A DNA stretch of 64,000 bases from Corynebacterium endometrii (GTDB lineage Bacteria; Actinomycetota; Actinomycetes; Mycobacteriales; Mycobacteriaceae): assembly GCF_004795735.1 (NCBI RefSeq), contig NZ_CP039247.1, forward strand, positions 1,922,001 to 1,986,000, read 5' to 3'. Below the pieces are notes generated by a model that saw only the letters and a program-made list of their open reading frames with translations, did no database searches and had not been told where the DNA came from. The position numbers and the translations under genes were made by a program. Shown here one piece after another: positions 1 through 11,056 of this stretch (positions are counted from its first letter, which is position 1; the number at the start of each line of letters is the position of its first letter).

Positions 1-105
1 GAATCAGTGTACGTTCAGTCATGGCTCATATCGTACCTTATGGCCCCTCCCCCAGCCGGACCATGGGTAGTTTTTGGCATCATCCACTACAGGTAGATTG
101 GGGCG

Positions 106-1185
106 GTGCGTTATTCCCGTCCGCTTGCCGCTTCCGCTCTGCTTTTAGGAGCCGCCTTCCTGGGGCTCGGCGTCCACGCCTCCCCCACGCCGCCGCAATC
201 GATCGTGGTGGGCGTGGGGGCGGATGAAACGCAACGCACGGTGACGTGGCTGTCCTCGATGCGCACCGGCGCGGTGAAGGTCGATGGAAAAGTGGTGCCG
301 GCGGAAAGCCGCCGAACCCAGGTGGGCCTGTTTACCCACACCGCCACCTTCCCTATCACCCCGGGCACCCACGTCAGCTACAGCGTCGGCGCCGGCGGCA
401 ACTGGAGCGCCCCGCGGCGCCTGGAAGCGCCCGCCTCGTCCGAGTCCTTCTCCTTCGCCTTCCTCGGCGACCCCCAAGTGGGCGTGCGTTCCATTGAGGA
501 AGATTCCGCGGGATGGCGCGCGGCCACCGATGCCGCTACCGCGAAAGATGTGGATTTCCTGATTAGCGGCGGCGACCAGGTGCAGCAGGGAATCCGGCCG
601 CATTACCGGGGATTTTTCGCCAATGAGGCCCTGCGCACGCACGCCTGGGCGGTGGCCAATGGCAATCATGACAACCGCAACCGGGCGGCCTTCGTCCAGC
701 GCTTTGGCCGCGCCGAGCGCCACTGGGCCTTCGAATGGAAGGGCGTGAAATTCTTGATGCTCGATGGCAATGAGCCAGAAACCATCGCGGATTTCCTGCG
801 TGGCCAGCGGCCGGGGGCATGGACCATTGCCGTCATCCATCAGCCGCCGTACACGCAGGGCAAGCTCAACGCCACGGCGGAATACATCCGTGACAACCTG
901 ACGGGCGCCTTCGCCGATTCCGGCATTGACCTGGTCTTAAGCGGGCACAACCACAGCTACACGCGCAGCCATCCCATCGAGGGCGTGACGTACGTGGCGG
1001 CCAATTCCTCGAGCGGTTCAAAGTTTTACGAGTTAGACGGGCCGGTCAAGGGCACCACGGCGGCGTGGAATCAGGACTTCACGCCGGATTTCACCGTGGT
1101 GCGCGTCGAGGAAGATCGGCTTAGCGTGAGTAGCCGCAACGTGGGCAACAAAAAAGTGGTTGATGAGTTCACCATCAACCACTAG
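106..1185 (+). CDS. Exported metallophosphoesterase (purple acid phosphatase-like)
   Basis: 359 aa. The N-terminus has a signal peptide (hydrophobic stretch about residues 8-25), so the protein is probably exported. Residues about 30-110 look like the beta-sandwich domain that precedes the catalytic domain in purple acid phosphatases. The calcineurin-type metal-ligand blocks are all present and in order: GDPQ (121-124), GGDQ (155-158), GNHD (186-189), VIHQPPY (243-249) and SGHNHSY (279-285). Such enzymes hydrolyse phosphomonoesters or diesters with a dinuclear metal centre; the substrate cannot be told from sequence. The GTG at 106 is chosen because an in-frame TAG lies at 94-96. It converges on the valS-folC-DUF4233 operon, with only 5 bases between the two stops. 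Confidence 0.85.
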   Translation: MRYSRPLAASALLLGAAFLGLGVHASPTPPQSIVVGVGADETQRTVTWLSSMRTGAVKVDGKVVPAESRRTQVGLFTHTATFPITPGTHVSYSVGAGGNWSAPRRLEAPASSESFSFAFLGDPQVGVRSIEEDSAGWRAATDAATAKDVDFLISGGDQVQQGIRPHYRGFFANEALRTHAWAVANGNHDNRNRAAFVQRFGRAERHWAFEWKGVKFLMLDGNEPETIADFLRGQRPGAWTIAVIHQPPYTQGKLNATAEYIRDNLTGAFADSGIDLVLSGHNHSYTRSHPIEGVTYVAANSSSGSKFYELDGPVKGTTAAWNQDFTPDFTVVRVEEDRLSVSSRNVGNKKVVDEFTINH

Positions 1186-1190
1186 GTGCC

Positions 1191-1649
1191 CTACTGGCCC
1201 GCCTCTAGGTGCTGGGTAGTCAGCAGGCCGCGGCGCATGCGCTCAATCATGTTGGAACGCAGGTGCAGGGCGAAGAACCAGATGCCGATGTAGATAAGCA
1301 CCATCGCCGCCAGAGACCAATGAACGAAGAATCCCACCACCAGGCCCACGAGCTGGATCGCCAGGGTGACAGGAAAGAACCATGGCTTTTTCACAAACGC
1401 CGGCAGGATGAAGTGGATTAGGCCCAGCACCGTGATAAAGCCCCAGTTGAACGGGGTCCACAGCGCGCCGCCCTCAACCTTAAGCACCACCAGCAGCGCC
1501 AGCAGGAGGGAGATTCCCTCAAGGATCAGCACGCCAGAGACCATTCCGTTAAGTCCCTTGAACGGGTCCTTGACCGGTTTATGGCCTAGTCCCAGCGGCC
1601 CAATCTCCTCCTCCGGGACCGGCCTGTGGGCGGGGTCTGGCTTGGTCAT
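1191..1649 (-). CDS. DUF4233 family membrane protein
   Basis: 152 aa integral membrane protein. A polar, proline-rich N-terminus (about 35 residues) is followed by roughly four hydrophobic segments and a basic C-terminal tail. Its start overlaps the folC stop in an ATGA (1646-1649), so translation is probably coupled. Small DUF4233 proteins habitually follow folC in actinobacteria, which supports the assignment, but no biochemical role is known to me. It is the last gene of the valS-folC unit here. Confidence 0.8.
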   Translation of the reverse strand: MTKPDPAHRPVPEEEIGPLGLGHKPVKDPFKGLNGMVSGVLILEGISLLLALLVVLKVEGGALWTPFNWGFITVLGLIHFILPAFVKKPWFFPVTLAIQLVGLVVGFFVHWSLAAMVLIYIGIWFFALHLRSNMIERMRRGLLTTQHLEAGQ

Positions 1650-3196
1650 GCGGGTTCCTTTCCAAACATGGCGCGTGCTTCTCCGGCGGTAACCACCGAA
1701 CCAGTGATCACGATACCCGAGCCGGATTGAATTTCGGCATCCTCCGCAAGCTCCACCGCGCGGGCGTAGGCGGACGGCAGGTTCTCCTCCACGTAGACGC
1801 GCTCCTCGCCGAAGATCGAGCGGGCCAGTTCGGCCAGCTCGTACGCGTCCATGGCGCGCGGGGACCGCGATTGGGTGATGACTACCTCGCTGAGGTACGG
1901 CTCCAGTTTCTCCAACACGCCGCCCGCGTCCTTGTCCCCGAAGATGCCCACCACCCCGATGAGGCGGGAGAAATCAAAGTCTCGGGTCAGCGCGGCCCCC
2001 AGCGCCTTGGCACCATGCGGGTTGTGGCAGGCGTCGATGAACGTGGTGGGTGACGTGCGCACGCGCTCCAAACGGCCCGGGGATACCGCGCGGGCAAAGC
2101 CGGTGCGCACATTCGCCTCGTCGAGCGCATGGCCCGGGGCCGCGCCGAAGAAGGCCTCCACCGCGGCCAGGGCCACCGCGGCGTTTTTAGCCTGGTGTTC
2201 GCCGTGCAGGGGCAGGAAAATATCGTTGTAAGTCCCGGACAGGCCCTGGATGGTGAGCTGCTGGCCCCCCACCGCGATGCGGCTTTCCGTGGTGCCGAAT
2301 TCCACACCGGAGCGCGCCACCGCGGCGCCGACGTCCACGGAGCGCTGCAAAATAATATTCATCGCCTCCGGCTCCTGCTCCGCGACGATGGCGATGCTTT
2401 CCCGGTTGGCCACGAAATCATCGGAGTCCGGCTCCGGCAAAGGCTTTATGATGCCGGCCTTCTCCGTAGCGATCTCGGCGAGCGTATCGCCCAGGTACTC
2501 CGTGTGGTCGAGGCCGATGGGCATGATGACGGACACGTCGGAGTCGATGACGTTCGTGGCGTCCCAGGTGCCGCCCATGCCCACTTCGACCACGGCGACC
2601 TCGACGGGGGCGTCGGCAAAGGCGGCGTAGGCAAGGCCCACCAGGACCTCAAACTTGGACATCCGCGGGCCGCCCTTTTCTACCGACGCCGCGTCCACCA
2701 TCTCCACGAAAGGCTTGATTTCCTCCCAGATCCGCACGTAATCGCGCGGGTGAATGGGTTTGCCGTCAATGCCAATTCGTTCAGTCACCAGCTGCAGGTG
2801 GGGGCTGGTCACAAGGCCCACGCGGCGGTGGAAGGCGCGCAGCAGGGAGTCGATCATGCGCGAGGTGGAGCTTTTGCCGTTCGTCCCCGCCACATGGATG
2901 GTCTTGAAGGACTTTTCCGGGTTGCTCAGAAGGTCCATGAGCATCTGGATGCGCTCTAGGGAGGGCTCAATTTTGGTCTCCGGCCAGCGTTCATCGAGCT
3001 CCGCTTCCACGCGAGCCAGGGCGGCCAGCTCCTCTTGGGTCGCTTCCTCGGGGGGCGCGTCCTCATACTCCTCCGGCGCCCCGGTGCCTAGGTTGAGAGT
3101 GAGCCCTGACTCGGTGATTTCCACCGGGCCGCCGTCGGTGCCTTCGGCCAGGGCGTCGACTACCTCGTACTCCTCGTCGCTTTTGCCGCGGCCCAC
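1646..3196 (-). CDS. folC: Bifunctional folylpolyglutamate synthase / dihydrofolate synthase
   Basis: 516 aa. Adds glutamate to dihydropteroate and to reduced folates in the cytosol, using ATP. The Mur-ligase-type P-loop VAGTNGKSS lies at residues 102-110. A GMGGTWDATNV block and an LDHTEYLG block follow in the order expected for FolC, and the C-terminal half carries the ligase domain with DACHNPHG. About 60 extra acidic residues precede the conserved part, so an internal start is possible, but the GTG at 3196 overlaps the valS stop by one base (TAGTG), which argues for coupled translation from here. Operon order is valS, folC, DUF4233. Confidence 0.93.
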   Translation of the reverse strand: MGRGKSDEEYEVVDALAEGTDGGPVEITESGLTLNLGTGAPEEYEDAPPEEATQEELAALARVEAELDERWPETKIEPSLERIQMLMDLLSNPEKSFKTIHVAGTNGKSSTSRMIDSLLRAFHRRVGLVTSPHLQLVTERIGIDGKPIHPRDYVRIWEEIKPFVEMVDAASVEKGGPRMSKFEVLVGLAYAAFADAPVEVAVVEVGMGGTWDATNVIDSDVSVIMPIGLDHTEYLGDTLAEIATEKAGIIKPLPEPDSDDFVANRESIAIVAEQEPEAMNIILQRSVDVGAAVARSGVEFGTTESRIAVGGQQLTIQGLSGTYNDIFLPLHGEHQAKNAAVALAAVEAFFGAAPGHALDEANVRTGFARAVSPGRLERVRTSPTTFIDACHNPHGAKALGAALTRDFDFSRLIGVVGIFGDKDAGGVLEKLEPYLSEVVITQSRSPRAMDAYELAELARSIFGEERVYVEENLPSAYARAVELAEDAEIQSGSGIVITGSVVTAGEARAMFGKEPA

Positions 3197-5934
3197 TACT
3201 TCAGCCCCTCCAGGCGGGCGGTGATCCGCTCCACCTCTTCCTGCGCCACGGCCTGGCGGGCGCGGATCTTGTCCACCACGGCCTCGGGGGCCTTGGACAA
3301 AAACGCCTCATTGGAAAGCTTCGCGCCGGTCTGCTCCAGCTCCTTATTGGCCTTGGCCAGGTCCTTTTCCAGGCGCTTGCGCTCGGCCGCCACATCCACG
3401 GCACCCGAGGTATCTAGGGCTACCTCGACGGTGGCCTGGGACAGGCGAACCTCGACGGTCGCGGATGCGGTGAAATCATCGCCCAGGGCGGTGATATTGG
3501 CCAGGTTGCGAACCAGGGTCTCCTGCCCCGCCAGATCGGCGGCGGCGAAGTCCAGGCGGCCGGGAACCTTCTGGGATGGCTTGACGCCCTGGTCGGCGCG
3601 GAAGCGGCGCAGCTCCGTGATGAGCTTGTTCGCGTCATCGATGCGGCGGGCCGCGACCTCATCCTTGGCTTCTCCCCCGTTGGTGTCCTCGGCGGTTGGC
3701 CATGGGGCGGTCACGATGGTCTCACCGCCGGTCAGGGCCTTCCACAGCACCTCCGTCACGAACGGCATGGTGGGATGCAGCAGGCGCAGCACAACGTCTA
3801 GCACGCGGCCGAGTACCACCTTGGTGTTTTCACCGGTGGCGCGCTCCTGCTCCGTTGCGGCCTCTGCATCGCGTGGAATCTGGGTCTTGGTGATCTCCAG
3901 GTACCAGTCGCACAGCTCATCCCAGATGAAGTGGTAGAGCAGCTCATTGGCCTTGGCGAACTGGTAGCGGTCCAGGTAATCATCCACCGCGACGCGCACC
4001 TCTTCGAGGCGGTCCAGGATCCAGCGGTCCGCGTCCGTCAGCGCATCACGCGCGGGCAGCTGGGCCACCTCGGCGCCGTTCATCAGCGCGAATTTAGACG
4101 CGTTGAACAGCTTGGTGGCAAAATTGCGGGACGCGGCGGCCGCGTCGTTGCCCAGCGGCAGGTCGACGCCGGGGTTCGCGCCGCGGGCCAGGGTAAAGCG
4201 CAGCGCGTCCGCACCGTAGTCGCGCACCCAGTCCATGGGATCAATTCCGTTGCCCAGGGACTTGGACATCTTGCGGCCGTGCTCGTCGCGGACGAGGCCG
4301 TGCAGGTAGAGATCTGTGAACGGGATCTGTGGGCGTCCGTCCGGGCCAGCACCGAGGATCTCGGGGGTCTGGGTGGAGGCGAACGTGCCGAACATCATCA
4401 TGCGGGCGACCCAGAAGAACAAGATGTCATACGCGGTCACCAGGACGTTGGTTGGGTACCACTTTTCCAGGTCCGGGGTCTTCTCGGGCCAGCCAAGGGT
4501 GGAAAATGGCCACAGCGCGGAGCTAAACCAGGTGTCCAATACGTCCGGATCCTGCTCGTAGCCCTCCGGCGCGGTCTCATCGGGGCCCACGCAGATAATG
4601 TCACGCTCAATCTCCCCGGACGCATTCTTGCGTTCCGGGCCGTACCAGATGGGGATGCGGTGGCCCCACCACAGCTGGCGGGAGATGCACCAGTCATGCA
4701 TGTCATCGACCCACTCGAAGTAGCGCGGCTCCAGGGCGGTTGGGTGGATGGTGGTATCCCCCTCGCGGACGGCCTCACCGGACATGCGAGCCATCTCGGC
4801 GACCTTGACAAACCACTGCTTGGACAGGCGGGGCTCGATGGCCTCACCGGAGCGCTCCGAATGGCCCACCGAGTGGACATACGGGCGAATCTCCTTAACA
4901 ATGCGGCCCTGCTCGGCCAGCGCCTCGCGCACGGCCACGCGGGCCTCCTCGCGGGTCAGGCCATCGAACTGGGTGCCGGTATTCGCGATGTGGCCCGTGG
5001 TGTCCATGACCGTAGGCATGTCCAGGCCGTGGCGCTGGCCCATGGCGTAGTCATTAGGATCATGCGCCGGGGTGATCTTCACCGCGCCGGTGCCAAACTC
5101 TGGATCCACGTAATCATCCGCAATGACCTTGAGCTTGAGGTCATCGCGGAACGGGTGGGCAAACTCGGTGCCAACCAGGTGGGAGTAGCGCTCATCATCC
5201 GGATGCACCGCGATGGCCACGTCACCCAGCATGGTCTCCACGCGGGTCGTGGCCACGATGAGGTGCGGCTCATCGTCGTTGAGGGAGCCGTAGCGGATGG
5301 AAACCAGCTCGCCCTCAACGTCTTTGTAAATGACCTCGATGTCAGAAACCGCGGTCTCCAGCACCGGGGACCAGTTGACCAGGCGGTTGGCCTGATAAAT
5401 CATGCCCTTGTCGTAAAGCATCTTGAAGATGGTCTGCACCGCGCGCGACAGACCGTCATCGAGGGTAAAGCGCTCGCGGGACCAGTCCACGGAGTCACCA
5501 ATGGCGCGCATCTGGTTCTGGATGGTGCCGCCGAACTCCTCCTTCCACTCCCAGACCTTGTCAATAAACTCCTCGCGGTCATAATCCCAGCGGGATTTGC
5601 CCTCGGTCTCCTTGAGCTTGGCCTCCACCTTGGTCTGGGTGGCGATGCCCGCGTGGTCCGCGCCCGGCAGCCACAGCGTGGCGTAGCCCTGCATGCGCTT
5701 GCGGCGGATGATGGAATCGATAAGGGTGTGGTCCAGCGCATGGCCCATATGCAGCTGGCCGGTCACGTTCGGCGGCGGCAGCATGATGGAAAACGGCTTG
5801 GCCTCGCTGGAAGCGTCCGGCGTGAAATACCCGGCGTTAACCCAGCCCTCATACAGTTCTTGTTCTACGGCCTGGGGTTCCCAGGACTTAGGCAGTTTAT
5901 CGGCGCGGTTGGTTTCTTTGTTTAGCTCAGTCAC
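3196..5934 (-). CDS. valS: Valine--tRNA ligase
   Basis: 912 aa class I aminoacyl-tRNA synthetase that charges tRNA-Val. The HIGH-type signature HMGH is at residues 62-65 after PPPNVTGQL, and KMSKS is at about residue 554. The editing domain lies between them, the anticodon-binding domain follows, and the last 60 or so residues form the coiled-coil arm typical of bacterial ValRS. An in-frame GTG at 5955 would add 7 residues but sits 5 bases from a strong hairpin. I prefer the GTG at 5934, whose protein begins VTELNKETN. First gene of the valS-folC-DUF4233 operon. Confidence 0.95.
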   Translation of the reverse strand: MTELNKETNRADKLPKSWEPQAVEQELYEGWVNAGYFTPDASSEAKPFSIMLPPPNVTGQLHMGHALDHTLIDSIIRRKRMQGYATLWLPGADHAGIATQTKVEAKLKETEGKSRWDYDREEFIDKVWEWKEEFGGTIQNQMRAIGDSVDWSRERFTLDDGLSRAVQTIFKMLYDKGMIYQANRLVNWSPVLETAVSDIEVIYKDVEGELVSIRYGSLNDDEPHLIVATTRVETMLGDVAIAVHPDDERYSHLVGTEFAHPFRDDLKLKVIADDYVDPEFGTGAVKITPAHDPNDYAMGQRHGLDMPTVMDTTGHIANTGTQFDGLTREEARVAVREALAEQGRIVKEIRPYVHSVGHSERSGEAIEPRLSKQWFVKVAEMARMSGEAVREGDTTIHPTALEPRYFEWVDDMHDWCISRQLWWGHRIPIWYGPERKNASGEIERDIICVGPDETAPEGYEQDPDVLDTWFSSALWPFSTLGWPEKTPDLEKWYPTNVLVTAYDILFFWVARMMMFGTFASTQTPEILGAGPDGRPQIPFTDLYLHGLVRDEHGRKMSKSLGNGIDPMDWVRDYGADALRFTLARGANPGVDLPLGNDAAAASRNFATKLFNASKFALMNGAEVAQLPARDALTDADRWILDRLEEVRVAVDDYLDRYQFAKANELLYHFIWDELCDWYLEITKTQIPRDAEAATEQERATGENTKVVLGRVLDVVLRLLHPTMPFVTEVLWKALTGGETIVTAPWPTAEDTNGGEAKDEVAARRIDDANKLITELRRFRADQGVKPSQKVPGRLDFAAADLAGQETLVRNLANITALGDDFTASATVEVRLSQATVEVALDTSGAVDVAAERKRLEKDLAKANKELEQTGAKLSNEAFLSKAPEAVVDKIRARQAVAQEEVERITARLEGLK

Positions 5935-5959
5935 CCGGCCAATTCTACCTGGCACGTCA

Positions 5960-5994
5960 AACGCCCCGCGCTTGGCGGAAAAACGCGGGGCGTT
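5960..5994 (-). terminator. Hairpin after mdh
   Basis: Perfect 11-bp arms AACGCCCCGCG / CGCGGGGCGTT separated by 13 bases, placed just after the mdh stop and before valS. The run of T on the minus strand is short, so termination may be incomplete. Confidence 0.65.
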
Positions 5995-6000
5995 GGCCGT

Positions 6001-7149
<1,149 letters not shown>

Positions 7150-7299
7150 CTAATCGCCACCGATTTTCAGCGAGGTTTGACCACCGCGACGGGATTTGGG
7201 GCACGATAGATACCAGGCGTGCGCTAGCACCCTTAAAGAGAAATAAGTTTGACCAATAACTTTACCCTTATGCTTTCTCAACCACGGCTGGAGGCTCCG

Positions 7300-8040
7300 A
7301 TGACCGTCGATGACCACACCACTTCACCTGACGCCGGTAATGCGCCCGGTGCAGGCGAAACGGTGACGGCCGAGAAGGTGATCGAAATCGGCATCCAACA
7401 GTTCGCAGACCATGGATTCGCGGAGACCAAATTGGATAACATCTCCCGGATTTCCGGCATGTCTAAGCGGATGATCCACTACCACTTCGGCGACAAGCGG
7501 GGGCTGTACGTGCGCTGCTTGGGGGCCGCAGCCGAAAGGCTAACTCCCCCCGAAGAGGCCCTCCATATTGATTCCAACGTGCCCATTGAGGGGATGCGCA
7601 GGCTCGTGGACGTCTTATACTTCCTCCACGTGGAAAACCCCGACTGCGTGCGCCTGATGGCCATGGAATCGGCCACCAACGTCATAGACGCCGGCGAGGT
7701 CCCCGCCGTGGCCGATTTGTCCGGCATGGCCCTGCACATCTCCAAGCTGCTGATGCTGGGCCAGGATGCCGGCGCCTTCCGCCCCGGCATCTCCGCCAAT
7801 GACCTCTTTATCCTCATCTCCGCGCTGGCCTCCCACCGGGTGACGAACAAATCCATGCTGGCCAACCTGCTGGGCGTTGACATGGACACCAAGGACAACA
7901 CGCTAGGCCTGCACCGCATGACGGTGGACACCATCCTCGCCTTCCTGACGGCCAACATCCCTGACATCGGTTTCGAGTCCTATCTCACCGCCCGCCCACT
8001 TCCCGAGGAAGAAAACGCCGTAACGGACATCTACGGCTAA
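7300..8040 (+). CDS. TetR/AcrR family transcriptional regulator
   Basis: 246 aa. The N-terminal helix-turn-helix lies at about residues 45-68 (DNISRISGMSKRMIHYHFG), preceded by the usual helix ending QQFADHGF. The C-terminal ligand/dimer domain is about 170 residues. The frame is open from a TTG at 7249, but the ATG at 7300 has GGAGG five bases upstream and leaves a normal unstructured N-terminus, so I use it. It is divergent from mdh; C. glutamicum, as recalled, also carries a TetR gene next to mdh. The ligand and targets cannot be read from sequence. Confidence 0.88.
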   Translation: MTVDDHTTSPDAGNAPGAGETVTAEKVIEIGIQQFADHGFAETKLDNISRISGMSKRMIHYHFGDKRGLYVRCLGAAAERLTPPEEALHIDSNVPIEGMRRLVDVLYFLHVENPDCVRLMAMESATNVIDAGEVPAVADLSGMALHISKLLMLGQDAGAFRPGISANDLFILISALASHRVTNKSMLANLLGVDMDTKDNTLGLHRMTVDTILAFLTANIPDIGFESYLTARPLPEEENAVTDIYG

Positions 8041-8054
8041 ACGCAAATGCACCG

Positions 8055-8085
8055 AGCCCGCGCCTTTAAAGGCACGGGCTTTTTT
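8055..8085 (+). terminator. Rho-independent terminator after the TetR gene
   Basis: Stem AGCCCG..GCC / GGC..CGGGCT with TTTAAA in the loop, followed on the plus strand by a run of T. Confidence 0.85.
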
Positions 8086-8102
8086 AGTTGAAGGCGCGGG
8101 TT

Positions 8103-9383
8103 CTACGCGGACTCGGCCTGCCGCTCGACGAATACGTACTGCGGCTCCTCCTCACCGCGCACACACGCGGCCGAGATGACCACGCCCGAAATATCCTCAC
8201 GGTCCGGCAGGTCATACATGATGGGAACGAGCAGCTCCTCCATGATGGCGCGCAGGCCGCGGGCACCGGTCTTGCGCTCGAGTGCCAGGTCAGCAATCTC
8301 CTCCAGGGCCTCCGCCTCGATGTTGAGCTCGGCGCCGTCCATTTCAAAAAGGCGCTGGTACTGCTTGACCAGCGAGTTCTTCGGCTCGGTCAACACCCGC
8401 ACCAGGGACTCCTGGTCCAGGTTGTCCACGGTCGCGACTACCGGAAGGCGGCCGATGAACTCAGGGATGAGGCCAAACTTCACCAAATCCTCCGGGCGGA
8501 CCTGCTCAAACAGGTCCATGCGCTCGCGCTCTTCCTGGGTATCGAGCTTAGAGCCGAATCCCACGCCCTTTTTACCCACGCGTTCGGCGATGACCTTATC
8601 CAGCCCCGCAAACGCGCCGGCCACGATGAACAGGATGTTGGAGGTATCGAGCTGAATGAATTCCTGATTGGGGTGCTTGCGCCCACCCTGGGGCGGAATG
8701 GCGGCAACCGTTCCTTCCAATATCTTCAGCAAGGCCTGCTGCACGCCCTCACCGGATACGTCACGGGTGATGGATGGGTTATCCGATTTGCGGGAAATCT
8801 TGTCCACCTCATCCACATAGATGATTCCGCGCTGGGCGCGCTCAGTATCGAACTCGGCGGCCTGCAGGAGCTTGAGCAGGATATTTTCCACGTCCTCACC
8901 CACGTAGCCAGCCTCGGTCAGCGAGGTGGCGTCGGCGATGGCGAAAGGCACATCCAGCATGCGGGCCAGCGTCTGCGCGAGGTAGGTCTTGCCGGAACCG
9001 GTGGGGCCGAGCAGCAGGATATTGGACTTGGCAATCTCCACCTCCTCCTCGGGGTCACGCTTGCGCATCCCCTTGGCCGCCTCCTCAGCCTTGATGCGCT
9101 TGTAGTGGTTGTAGACAGCTACGGACAACACGCGCTTGGCCGAGTCCTGGCCGATGACGTACTTATCCAGGAACGCGGAAATCTCCGATGGGCGCGGGAG
9201 GCGTACCTCCTTTTCCTCACCTTCAGCTGCCTGAGCCGCACCTAGCTCTTCTTCAATGATTTCATTGCAGAGCTCAATGCACTCATCACAGATGTACACA
9301 CCGCCGCCGGCGATGAGCTTCCTCACCTGCTTCTGGGACTTGCCACAGAAGGAACACTTGAGGAGATCAGCGCTTTCTTGCAT
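8103..9383 (-). CDS. clpX: ATP-dependent Clp protease ATP-binding subunit ClpX
   Basis: 426 aa AAA+ unfoldase that feeds substrates to the ClpP1P2 peptidase. The N-terminal four-cysteine zinc domain uses C10, C13, C32 and C35. Walker A GPTGSGKT is at 126-133 and Walker [10 protein letters not shown] at about 187-195. The LGF-type ClpP-docking loop region and C-terminal small domain follow at the expected length. The clpP1 and clpP2 genes lie 1.7 kb away on the same strand, separated by a transporter gene on the other strand, so clpX is its own transcription unit. Confidence 0.97.
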   Translation of the reverse strand: MQESADLLKCSFCGKSQKQVRKLIAGGGVYICDECIELCNEIIEEELGAAQAAEGEEKEVRLPRPSEISAFLDKYVIGQDSAKRVLSVAVYNHYKRIKAEEAAKGMRKRDPEEEVEIAKSNILLLGPTGSGKTYLAQTLARMLDVPFAIADATSLTEAGYVGEDVENILLKLLQAAEFDTERAQRGIIYVDEVDKISRKSDNPSITRDVSGEGVQQALLKILEGTVAAIPPQGGRKHPNQEFIQLDTSNILFIVAGAFAGLDKVIAERVGKKGVGFGSKLDTQEERERMDLFEQVRPEDLVKFGLIPEFIGRLPVVATVDNLDQESLVRVLTEPKNSLVKQYQRLFEMDGAELNIEAEALEEIADLALERKTGARGLRAIMEELLVPIMYDLPDREDISGVVISAACVRGEEEPQYVFVERQAESA

Positions 9384-9682
9384 AGGGGCTTGTTTACTCT
9401 CTATCTAGGTGGACGGGAAATACCGCGTAACTATCGCCCGCCTGGCGGGCCCGCGGCAATGCTAACCACCATAGTAAACCAACCGGACTACCCTTCCATT
9501 CCCCAGCTCCCGCGTGGCGAACAGGGGAGCGAAAAGTCCTTGGGATGAATTAAAATCCCCCAATTCTACGAAATAGACAAAGCGGTACAGTAGCTTGTTC
9601 CCTACGCATGTAGGCGCCCCGGGTCCGTGGATCCCGGGCAGGTAGCCCGTTACGGAAACGGCAGAAGGATTTAATCAACCCC
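9384..9682. other. Divergent promoter region between clpX and the MFS gene
   Basis: 299 bases without a gene. It should hold the clpX promoter on the minus strand and the transporter promoter on the plus strand; TACAGT at 9587-9592 is a possible -10 for the latter. The plus-strand leader contains two hairpins (listed separately). I found no known regulator site. Confidence 0.5.
9618..9661 (+). promoter_or_regulatory. Two tandem hairpins in the MFS transporter leader
   Basis: CCCGGGTCC (9618-9626) faces GGATCCCGGG (9629-9638) with one bulge. CCGTT (9647-9651) faces AACGG (9657-9661). The AAGGA ribosome site follows at 9665-9669. The arrangement could be a structured leader, but it matches no riboswitch class I know. 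Confidence 0.35.
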
Positions 9683-10993
9683 ATGGATATTCGCGAACTC
9701 ATCGATTCCTCACGGATGACCGGCTTCCAGTGGTTCATCATTGCCATCGCCTTGTTCATCAACGCCCTGGATGGCTACGACATGGTGGCCATGGCGTTTG
9801 CCTCCACCGCCGTGACCGAGCAGTTTGCCCTCACCGGCGGCCAGCTGGGTTGGCTGTTATCCTCGGCGCTCATCGGCATCGGCTTGGGCTCCCTATTCTT
9901 GGCGCCGCTGGCGGATCGCTTCGGCCGACGCCTCCTTATCACCCTATCCCTCTCCATCGACCTGGCGGGCCTCGTGCTGACCGCGTTGGCGCCCTCCTTT
10001 GGGGTGCTGCTGGCGTCCAGGGCGCTGACCGGCGTGGGCGTGGGCGGCATCCTGGCCGGCATTACCGTGTTGGTCTCTGAGTACTCCAACCTCCGCTTCC
10101 GCGGCTTGGCCATGGCCATCTACGCCTGCGGCTACGGCCTGGGTGCGTCCCTGTGCGGCGTGGTCGCCGGCCGCTACATTCCAACGCAGGGCTGGGAGAT
10201 AATTTTCTGGGTCGGCGCCGCGCTGTCCGCGCTCGCCTTGGTTTTGACCATAGCGTTTATCCCGGAATCCCCGGACTTCCTGGCCACCCGCGGCCGCCTC
10301 GACAAGGTCAGGGCGGTGGCCGCCCGCCTGGGCCACGGCGCCGACGTGCACGTCGCCCCGCGCAACCACGCCGCTCAGGGCTCCTTCAAGGACCTTTTAG
10401 CACCGCAGTTCCGCGCAACGACCATCAAGATCTGGATTGGTTTTACCCTGGTCATGTTCGCTTTCACCTTCGCCAACCAATGGACGCCGCAGCTTTTGAC
10501 CGAGGCCGGCCTCACCGCCGAGCAGGGCATCCTCGGCGGCATCATGCTCTCCTTTGGCGGGACCATCGGGGCGATTGTCTTCGGCGTTATCTCCACCAAG
10601 ATCGACTCCCGCCCGCTGCTGGTGGCCTTCTCCCTGGCGTCCGCGCTTGTCCTCGTGGGCTTCTTCCTGGCCGCCTCTACCCCGTCCCTAATGTTCACCT
10701 TGGGCGTGGCCGTGGGACTCTTTCTCAACGCCTGCGTTTCCGGCCTCTACACCGTTACCCCGGAGGCCTACCCGTCCGCCATCCGCACCACCGGCGTGGG
10801 GACCACCCTGGCCGTGGGCCGCGCGGGCGCCATACTCTCCCCCATCCTCGCCGGTTACCTGCTCGACGCCGGCTGGACCCCGGGCGCCCTCTACACCGGC
10901 GCCGCCGTGGCGGTCGCCCTGGCGGCCGTGGCCCTGATCGGGGTCAAGGCGTACTCCGCCGAGCCCACCGAACGCCAGCCGGTGGCCGCCTAA
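9683..10993 (+). CDS. MFS transporter, aromatic acid:proton symporter type
   Basis: 436 aa with 12 predicted membrane helices. The family signature after helix 2 is LADRFGRRLL (near residue 75). NALDGYDMVAMAF in helix 1 is the DG.D block typical of the AAHS group (PcaK, BenK, VanK), which imports protocatechuate, benzoate, vanillate or 4-hydroxybenzoate with protons. C. glutamicum, as recalled, has a benzoate transporter close to clpP2, which fits the position, but no catabolic genes accompany this copy, so the substrate stays open. The ribosome site AAGGA is about 13 bases from the ATG. Confidence 0.85.
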   Translation: MDIRELIDSSRMTGFQWFIIAIALFINALDGYDMVAMAFASTAVTEQFALTGGQLGWLLSSALIGIGLGSLFLAPLADRFGRRLLITLSLSIDLAGLVLTALAPSFGVLLASRALTGVGVGGILAGITVLVSEYSNLRFRGLAMAIYACGYGLGASLCGVVAGRYIPTQGWEIIFWVGAALSALALVLTIAFIPESPDFLATRGRLDKVRAVAARLGHGADVHVAPRNHAAQGSFKDLLAPQFRATTIKIWIGFTLVMFAFTFANQWTPQLLTEAGLTAEQGILGGIMLSFGGTIGAIVFGVISTKIDSRPLLVAFSLASALVLVGFFLAASTPSLMFTLGVAVGLFLNACVSGLYTVTPEAYPSAIRTTGVGTTLAVGRAGAILSPILAGYLLDAGWTPGALYTGAAVAVALAAVALIGVKAYSAEPTERQPVAA

Positions 10994-11002
10994 GATGCGA
11001 AA

Positions 11003-11031
11003 GCGTCCCGACCAGGTGGTTGGTCGGGGCG
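11003..11031. terminator. Hairpin between the MFS gene and clpP2
   Basis: Arms GCGTCCCGACCA / TGGTCGGGGC in the short convergent gap. No T run follows on either strand, so a terminator role is only suggested. Confidence 0.35.
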
Positions 11032-11056
11032 GTCTGCCGTGCGGCTTAACGGGCCT

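Noticed and set aside
3931..5925. 664-codon open frame on the plus strand opposite valS
   Set aside because: High-GC antisense artefact. valS is complete on the other strand and the plus-strand product shows no domain or sensible start site.
8088..9245. 385-codon plus-strand frame opposite clpX, and similar frames opposite the AGCS symporter (43811-45142) and tig
   Set aside because: Antisense shadows of well-recognised genes.
9600..9682. Guanidine-II (mini-ykkC) riboswitch in the MFS leader
   Set aside because: There are two hairpins, but the loops do not both carry ACGR and the flanking conserved bases are missing.
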